A stretch of 64,000 nucleotides of DNA, from NCBI GenBank assembly GCA_027943335.1, contig BSBK01007845.1, forward strand, positions 62,001 through 126,000, given 5' to 3'. Shown one piece after another: positions 57,904-64,000 of the stretch; the first letter of the stretch is position 1; each line of letters starts with the position of its first letter. Source of the stretch: Chamaecyparis obtusa. Its lineage: Eukaryota > Streptophyta > Pinopsida > Cupressales > Cupressaceae. The position numbers and the translations under genes were made by a program. The notes under the pieces are model-generated. The model was not told the DNA's origin and ran no database searches. It saw only the letters and a program-made list of their open reading frames with translations.

Positions 57904-60273
57904 CTAAGACTTGCTACCACCCTCGTGAGGAGCTCGTGGTGGTGGAGGAGGCATAGCTCTCCTATCGAGTACCACATCTGATACCCCTTCCCACTGAGAG
58001 TATGATGGTGCCCTCTCACCCTCTGGGATGGCCTGCAGATATAACCCATGATAATAGGCAGCTCTCGCTGACTCTCGTCGGAGCTCTAGTGCCTCAACCT
58101 GTGCCATCGCCTCACGGCGTGCTATCTCTGCTTTGAGATCAGCTATCTGCTGATCCTGCTCTGCCCTCAAATCCAAGAGCTTCTGATCTCTCATGGCTAT
58201 AGTGGTCCGCAGCTACTGTATCTCTACCTCCTGAGCTTGTATCTGGGCTCTCAGGTCCTCTCCCCCTGCAGGCTGCTCCTGCTATACCTCTGCCTGCCGG
58301 TGAGCTGGTCTTGCCTCCTCCTCAGGTGTCACCAATCTCTATCCCCGTGACCATTTCTGGCCACCTGATCTCGACCCCTCTCCTCTCTCCATCCTCCTCC
58401 CTCTCCCCCTCCTGCCATCTCCTCCATCCCCTCCCTCCCCTCCTCCCTCTCCTCCGTCCCCTCCATCCCCTCTGTCTCCTCCGTCTCCTCCCGGCGCTGG
58501 CACCTGTACATCTGGTACTGTAAACCGAGGGAATGGTACCCTCCACCGCTCTACTCTGTAAGCTCCATCAGCCCCTGTGTCTGCCACATCTGAGAAATAA
58601 TCCCAAGGCTCACTCCTGATAGCTGCTGTCTCTGTGACAGCCTGTTGATAATCCAGCATGGGTAGCCACCCATGCCCCTCCTCATCCCTAGCCCTGACAT
58701 ATGTAGTAGTCTCTATCGAGACTCGCTGCTGCCTCCCAAACTGTCGCCACACCCGAGTGATGCAGAATCTCTCTACGATCTCTGCATATCGACCTACCAG
58801 TGGCTGACTGCACAGCATGTAGCTCAACTCATCCGCTGCATCCCCCCAAACCTTAACCTCCCTGTACAGCCTCCATGTGAATGAGGCTATCTCATCCAGA
58901 ATCCGTCTGTAATAGGTCACATCCCCAAAATGGGCATGTGATATAAACCTGATGTACCTATAGATGTAGGGGTACCTCCTCTCCCTCGGTTGAACCCTAG
59001 GGTGCACCACAGCGATGTGCTCCCATGCCCATACCTGTGCCAGGATGACACCACATGCCCATGTCTGACCATCCCTGTAGACGATCTCGTGTAGCTCATG
59101 ATACATCTTTGCTAGGATCGCAGGCCCCCATGCCATCCGTCGGGGCCTGCCTACCAAGTCTACCAATAACCTGCCCCATCCAAGCGGGAATCCCTTCTGA
59201 CTGCGATCAGTCATCAGGATCTGTGAAATGATAGAGGCCACAATGCATGGCACCGGATAATCTCTGCCAAAATCATCAAGCAGTCGCTCCCAGCTGACAT
59301 GCCTGTCCAGAATAGTCACATTCTGAAACATCTCCTGAATCAATCGACGCCCCTCAGTGGCATCCTGATCATAGTATACCTGTGACAACACATAAATCAT
59401 GTTAATTTTCATCCTTTGGAAATATTACATTTTACATGACTATCTCAAAAATATGATTATACTTACAGGCTCTCCGTGGCATGGAACTCGGAGGATCCTA
59501 TAGACATCCTCCAGTGTGATGGATGCCTCGCTTGTAGGAAGGTGGAAGGTGTTGTGCTCACTGTGTCATCTCTCAGCCAGTGTAGTCAACAACCCATGGT
59601 CTGCTTGGATATATGGGTACCTCAACAGATATCGGAATCCCATCGCCCTAAGGTCGGCATTGCCCGGATCATCCAGATCTCGGACATACCGTAATCCTGT
59701 CACCTTCGGCGCTCTGATGATGAGTGCTGGAAAAACCTCCTGCAAGCCAAAACCAAGCCCGTTGTTAGCACATATCATGATGGATGTCCAAAAACTCAGT
59801 ATAAAACACCTTAAAAATGTAACATTGTCTAGACCCATGTCATTTTTGCTCAAAAATGCATTAAAAATCAATATTTTATGCTGGGTGATATTCTTTTTCT
59901 GGAGAAGTATCGCGCGATACTTCTCCCTATAGTGGGGCGATAAACCTTATATCGCGCGATACTTCGCCCAGTATCGTGCGATACTGGTGTCTAAGGTCGC
60001 GCGATACTTTTGGGGTACGCGAAGTATCATGCGATACTTCTCCCCAAAGCGCGCGATACTTCTAAAGTATCGCGTGATATTTCGCCTAAGAAATTTTTTT
60101 TGAAATTTAAAATTTGAAAAAAATGTGCTAAAAAAGCTATTAAATGCTAAAAATGACCAAAAAGCTCGAGTTTTTCAAAAACATACCGGGGCAGGATAGT
60201 GTGGTGGCCGGTTGTGCAATCGGGCACGCTCGAATCGATGCCTGTGGACGGAAAATCTTGCTTGCTAGGCCAT
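57904..60273 (-). pseudogene. Antisense plant mobile domain (PMD) gene, three exons, carried by the Tat element
   Basis: Exon 1 60273-60187 (29 codons), intron 60186-59740 (GTATGT...TTGCAG), exon 2 59739-59467 (91 codons), intron 59466-59380 (GTAAGT...CACAG, 87 bp), exon 3 59379-57904. All junctions are phase 0; about 611 codons. PMD signature in exon 2: TFHLPTSEASITLEDVYRIL; exon 3: WGRLLVDLVGRPRRMAWGPA, CGVILAQVWAWEHIAVVHPR. Then a Gly/Asp/Arg-rich run and a coiled coil (LRAEQDQQIADLKAEIARRE). Five stops: TAG at codon 3, TGA 59566, TAG 58339, 58282 and 58213. PMD proteins include Arabidopsis MAIN/MAIL1, linked to transposon silencing; PMD genes are also carried by some plant Gypsy and Mutator-like elements. 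Its role here is unknown. Confidence 0.85.
59901..60088. repeat. Palindrome cluster C, with a perfect 26-bp palindrome
   Basis: 59901-59926 is a perfect 26-bp palindrome: GGAGAAGTATCGC followed by its reverse complement. Further copies: TATCGCGCGATACTTC (59950), GTATCGTGCGATAC (59971-59984), GAAGTATCATGCGATACTTC (60021-60040), GCGCGATACTTC and GTATCGCGTGATAT. The cluster lies inside intron 1 of the antisense PMD gene. Confidence 0.9.
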
Positions 60274-60347
60274 TTTCTCTCTCTAAAGCTCTGAAATTCT
60301 CAAATCGCTAAAAGACAAATGATTTTTGAAAATGACATTTTGACCCC

Positions 60348-60354
60348 TTTTATA
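60348..60354 (-). promoter_or_regulatory. TATA box of the antisense PMD gene
   Basis: The minus strand reads CTATAAAAGGGG, 75 bp upstream of the PMD ATG (60273), a normal plant spacing for a 5' UTR of about 45 nt. Two TTGAC-type motifs lie on the plus strand just beyond (60359-60373). This suggests the gene had its own promoter rather than depending on the LTR. Confidence 0.55.
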
Positions 60355-60904
60355 GTCTTTTGACTTTTTGACCTCATTTTCAAAACACTTCAGAATTGCG
60401 CAAAAATTGCACCCCTAGCTAATTTTGACGTCCTGGATCCATTTTTAGACTCGAAATCAAAATCTGAGGTCATCTTGATAGTCAAAATCACATTTCAAAA
60501 TCTTTCCCCCTTCTGCGCAGTTGGCTGATCTTTTGAGGCCTAATCTTTTAATCTTTGTTGGGGCATCGTCATTCCTTCCTTTTCATGTCTTCCAAAATTC
60601 TAGTCTTTCATTCATATTCATTCCATTCCCTCATTTCTCACATTGATTGCATCTTTCCAGTCAGGCTGGGGCATGTTCTATTGCCTAATGGTTAACCTAT
60701 TTGACCCTTACATTCGATTATGATTTGATCAACCTTATCAATTTTCTGTCTCTCCTCTACTTGATTTCGATTTTGATTCTGAGGGGGCAGTATTTATGGG
60801 ATTCTCATCCCTAATTCTCTTGATTTTCCTGATTCAGACATCTTTTGTGAGCTTTTGCTCAAAATTTGAGATTCTTATCTCCCATTTTTAGACTTGATTA
60901 TTGC

Positions 60905-61105
60905 CTAGCAGCGACGGTGATAGTTTTGTCTAAAGCTTGATTTGCACCTAGCAGCGACGGTGTTGGTCTAAGCTTTTGTTTATGTTTGTCCAGATGTGAT
61001 CCCGAATCGACCTCATATCTGAATTGTTTTGTGATCCCAGATCGATCTCACATTTCAACTTCATTCTTTGACTACATGTGTTCCCAAATCAATCACACAT
61101 TAGTC
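60905..61105. repeat. Short direct repeats before the 3' LTR
   Basis: CCTAGCAGCGACGGTG occurs twice (about 60904 and 60947), each followed by a phrase ending TCTAAGCTT or TCTAAAGCTT. Three related phrases of the form TGTGATCCC(G/A)(A/G)ATCGA(C/T)CTCA(T/C)AT follow (about 60995, 61030 and 61076, the third as TGTTCCCAAATCAATCACACAT). Confidence 0.7.
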
Positions 61106-61118
61106 AAAGAGGGGCAAA
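61106..61118 (+). other. Polypurine tract of the Tat element
   Basis: AAAGAGGGGCAAA directly before the TGTATGC start of the 3' LTR. Confidence 0.8.
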
Positions 61119-62096
61119 TGTATGCACCCAAAAATGGTCGCCTAGACTTTGGGCCCCATTTATTTGATTTATCAATCCTGAATCATTTTTATCAATAATC
61201 AATATTTTCAACATTATCAATCTCTTGATCAAATCTTAATTTCGATCATATATTGAATTTTTATCCTATGGGCTAACCATTTATCCTAAGTTTTTATTTA
61301 CCTAAAAGGAATATTTCCTCCCCTTTTAATTAAATAAAAAGACCCCACTTTCCTCTTATCCTAAGTTGCACAAATAAAGCATTATTTATATTTTATAAAA
61401 AGGAGAAAAGCACTTTTTGTGTCATATGGACATAAAGTCAACTCTTATTTTCCTATTGGAGGATGTTTGTGCACATGGATTGCTCCTTTTTCAAGCTCCA
61501 CCGCTGATTAAGACTTTTTGCCTCTTAATCTCCATGGTCCATTTCTCCTCATTTCTTATAAAAGGAGAGCTCTCTCCTCCATTTGCATCTCATGTTTTAT
61601 GCTAATGTTATGCTGCAGGTTTTAGGTGCATTTGGAGTTTGAAGACATTGAAGACTTGTTGCATTTCATTGTAGTTGCATATTTGCTTTCATAGTTGCAT
61701 GATAATGGCATTCTTAGCTTAGTTTCCTTTTATGCAATAGAATAAGCTCACATAGTTTAAATAGGAGGCATTGTAATCCATTGCTATTTTCTTTCATAGC
61801 TTAGTTTGTACTTCCATTTTGATAGCATAGCTTGCACATTTGCATCTTCATTTTAGTTGCATTGCATTGCATTACATATTGGATTCTTGGAGATATTGGC
61901 ATTGTTGCCATTGTCTTCATTGTGAATCTCTCATTGTGTGGTTGACTAGCAAGGTCACAAGTTTGTAGCTCTAGCTGAGAGCAATTTTCAACCTTGCAAC
62001 TCCATGCATAGAGAGCTATGAGCCGCTTTGTGAGGCCTCATTCTTGAGCAACCTTGCATGTAATGGTTCATAGAAGTGCATATTTTAGTGTGTACA
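61119..62096 (+). repeat. 3' LTR of the Tat element
   Basis: 978 bp, about 11 differences from 44904-45881, most of them transitions. Ends TGTGTACA, followed by the CCACC target duplication. Confidence 0.95.
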
Positions 62097-62330
62097 CCAC
62101 CAACATATTATTTTATAGCTTTATCATTTCTATCTAGCCCTCTATCCACCTATGCCTATTGTTGTGCAAGAAGCCCCAAATTTGATGCAGAGCATCCTAA
62201 AAAACCAATCAACCTTCAAGGATCCATATGATCCATCCAAAATTTCATCATATAATAAATATTCAAGTGAGGCATATTCCATCATCAGACAACATAAACA
62301 TCTTCACAATCATCAATCCTTTATTTAGCA
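62097..62330 (+). pseudogene. Unidentified decayed coding sequence, 3' part
   Basis: Removing the Tat element and one CCACC joins this to 44470-44903 and continues a readable stretch (YYFIALSFLSSPLSTYAYCC in one frame). It is broken soon after by stops. Family not recognised. Confidence 0.35.
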
Positions 62331-64000
62331 TTTTTTGCGATCAACGCTCAGAGTTTTGTAACTTTTGTTCTAAGTAATACTTAACCAATCCCTCCAATGG
62401 AAAAATAAAAAATATCATAAAAAAAACATATGCAAGATATAGCAAGATCCAACAGTTCATTTGAAAGTTATGGTCTCTGTATCGAGACCCATTTTGACTG
62501 TCATAAAATAGAGACATACAATAATTTTTATGTCTTCCTGTTGCTAGGGCATCAAATATCTCACAAACTATAAATCCATTCGATATGAAACCAAATATAA
62601 TATTAAATATATATGAATCTAGTTTCCAAAAATATAAGATATAGATTTTTCCATTGGTGGATTCAAGATAAACACACCAACCTTTGTTGTCCACCCAGTC
62701 CTGAAGGGTTTCAAAATCGCTTTCAATAAAATCAACATAACTTCCTCAAATGTAAATGAAATCGACTTAAACAAAAAGGAAATTAAAGTGTATTCACATA
62801 TATTTCCAATGAATCCATTTAAAGGTTGTAACTCTCCATTATGAGTTCGTACCAAATGCTGCAACATGACTGTTTCCAGAAGATCTCAAATCTCCAATAA
62901 ACAACTTTCACAAAAACATCCATAACTTCTTCATTTCTCCACATAATCACTCCAAACCAAAACCAAAAGGTTATTCACATATCTAACTATCCATAGTATA
63001 TATACAAAGTTTCCAGACTGTACATGGACGTACAAGGTATGGAAACAACACAAAAAGTGAAAAAACAAGTCAAAACAACAATAGTAGAATGCTCCAAAAG
63101 ATTTCCAATGTTCACTTTCCTTTCATTCTTCTTTGGTTTGAATTTACATAGGTTTTTATAGACTCTATTGGAGCTCAAAAATCTGAGTATGTTTTGACTC
63201 CATATTTTGAAAATTTTGTCTAAGTGTCGGATTTGTGCTTTAAAAATCAAATAAAAGGTGCTCAGTTCAGGTGCACTAATAAAAGGGCCTATTGATTTTC
63301 ATGAGAAGTCACTTGGATAGGGTGTTCATCACCTATCATTTGAAGTTTTTAATAGGTTTTAGGTCTTGGGTTTCAGTTTCGGCATGTTTTAAAAGTGGTC
63401 ATTTAAGGGTGTTCCCGAAAGTCTGTATTTAAGGTGTTTCCTGAATTTCACTGAGTAGCCCAATTTGGAGGTCTGTATCTTTTTCCTGGTGATTTTTCAT
63501 AGAATTCTGGTTGTTGCATCGAATTATAGGCATAAAAGTGAGTCATCATGCCTATTTTTAGCCCTCCATGTACCCGTTTGACCTATTTATCACTCTCATT
63601 CCGTTTGCAAATTATTAAATATCTTTGTGACAACCTTGTTCAGAATTCTAAATGGCCTACTTTGAGGCTTTGTAATTTGTGTCTTGTTCGAGGTTTGACA
63701 TAATTAAGAGTTGTTCCATACTGTAGACCTGGAAGACTAAGTGTCTGATGATTTTCAAGTCTCTACCAATCCTTTTGATTACTTTCCTAGGCCAATTCCA
63801 AACCTAGTTTATGCATTTTTCACTGTTTTAAATTCTGAATATATCTAACAGGCTGACTTTGGCATTTGACTGTGATCGGCATTATGAATTTCTATGGATC
63901 CATATTCCATGTATGAGGGTAAATCATAGCCTAAGTTGCTGGTTCCTGAAGGTTTCAGTTGGTCAGTTTTTAAAGCCAGTTCCAGAGGCAACTTAAGTGA
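62331..64000. other. No gene recognised
   Basis: Both strands hold only short frames (longest 117 codons, minus, 62341-62694) without family resemblance, and no LTR pair or primer site. Probably old repeat debris. Confidence 0.45.

Larger units (their letters stand above)
44904..62096 (+). mobile_element. Tat-lineage Ty3/Gypsy retrotransposon, 17.2 kb, young
   Basis: Termini TGTATGC...TGTACA; identical 5-bp target duplication CCACC (44899-44903 and 62097-62101). Both LTRs are 978 bp with about 11 differences by eye (about 1%). Content: 2.5-kb leader, one-frame gag-pol with a second RNase H after RT/RNase H (a Tat-lineage trait), integrase, then 4.8 kb before the 3' LTR with an antisense PMD gene. 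Breaks are mostly single-base stops. Confidence 0.95.

Noticed and set aside
58322..58546. Arg/Gly/Glu-rich frames at 58322-58546 and 58329-58511 (minus)
   Set aside because: They are out-of-frame readings of the Gly/Asp-rich stretch of the PMD exon 3.
59895..60090. CRISPR-like spacing of the palindromic repeats
   Set aside because: Units are irregularly spaced and variable, there are no spacers of constant length and no cas genes, and the context is a plant retrotransposon.
62341..63250. Minus frames of 82-117 codons
   Set aside because: No family, promoter or splice support; overlapping frames with no sign of coding constraint.

Overview
The window is nuclear DNA of a seed plant with a large, repeat-bloated genome, most likely a gymnosperm (inference). 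It is AT-rich, and nearly all recognisable sequence is plant retrotransposon: Ty3/Gypsy chromovirus and Tat types, plant LINEs, and LTR elements primed by initiator-Met tRNA. Elements are nested in one another, and most reading frames are broken by point stops. No convincing host gene, tRNA, rRNA or prokaryotic feature was found; the only possible host exons are short, weak ORFs at 9-11 kb.

Layout. 1-1317: 3' end of an LTR element that begins left of the window. 1330-7235: LINE endonuclease fragment (minus strand) joined to an LTR element (copy A) whose gag is followed by an unrelated long 'ORF2' in place of pol. 7236-13540: AT-rich and low-copy DNA with short repeats and a microsatellite. 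13545-22815: a second copy (B) of the LINE/LTR pair, about 3% diverged where compared, split by a chromovirus (15298-21256). 23511-23878: solo LTR with a perfect target duplication. About 23979-43745: one plant LINE (ORF1, endonuclease, RT, zinc-binding domain, RNase H) interrupted twice: by a complete minus-strand gag+ORF2 element (26591-33804) and by an LTR-gag/pro-LTR-gag/pro-LTR array (36530-43358). 44470-62330: an unidentified decayed coding sequence split by a young 17.2-kb Tat-lineage Gypsy element (44904-62096).

How parts work together. The Tat element carries gag-pol (protease, RT, RNase H, a second RNase H, integrase) on the plus strand. Between pol and the 3' LTR it carries a three-exon gene on the opposite strand, with its own TATA box, encoding a plant mobile domain (PMD) protein. 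Its noncoding parts hold three roughly 200-bp clusters of a CpG-rich palindrome (core TATCGCGCGATA), two in the leader and one in the first PMD intron. The gag+ORF2 elements have no pol and must have used enzymes from elsewhere; ORF2 is recognisably conserved between two diverged copies. The gag/pro array likewise lacks RT and integrase.

Most notable: (1) the palindrome clusters together with the antisense PMD gene; (2) the gag+ORF2 family; (3) the three-LTR array flanked by one target-site duplication; (4) stops that trace to CpG/CHG cytosine decay, shown directly by CGA/TGA differences between the two array units.
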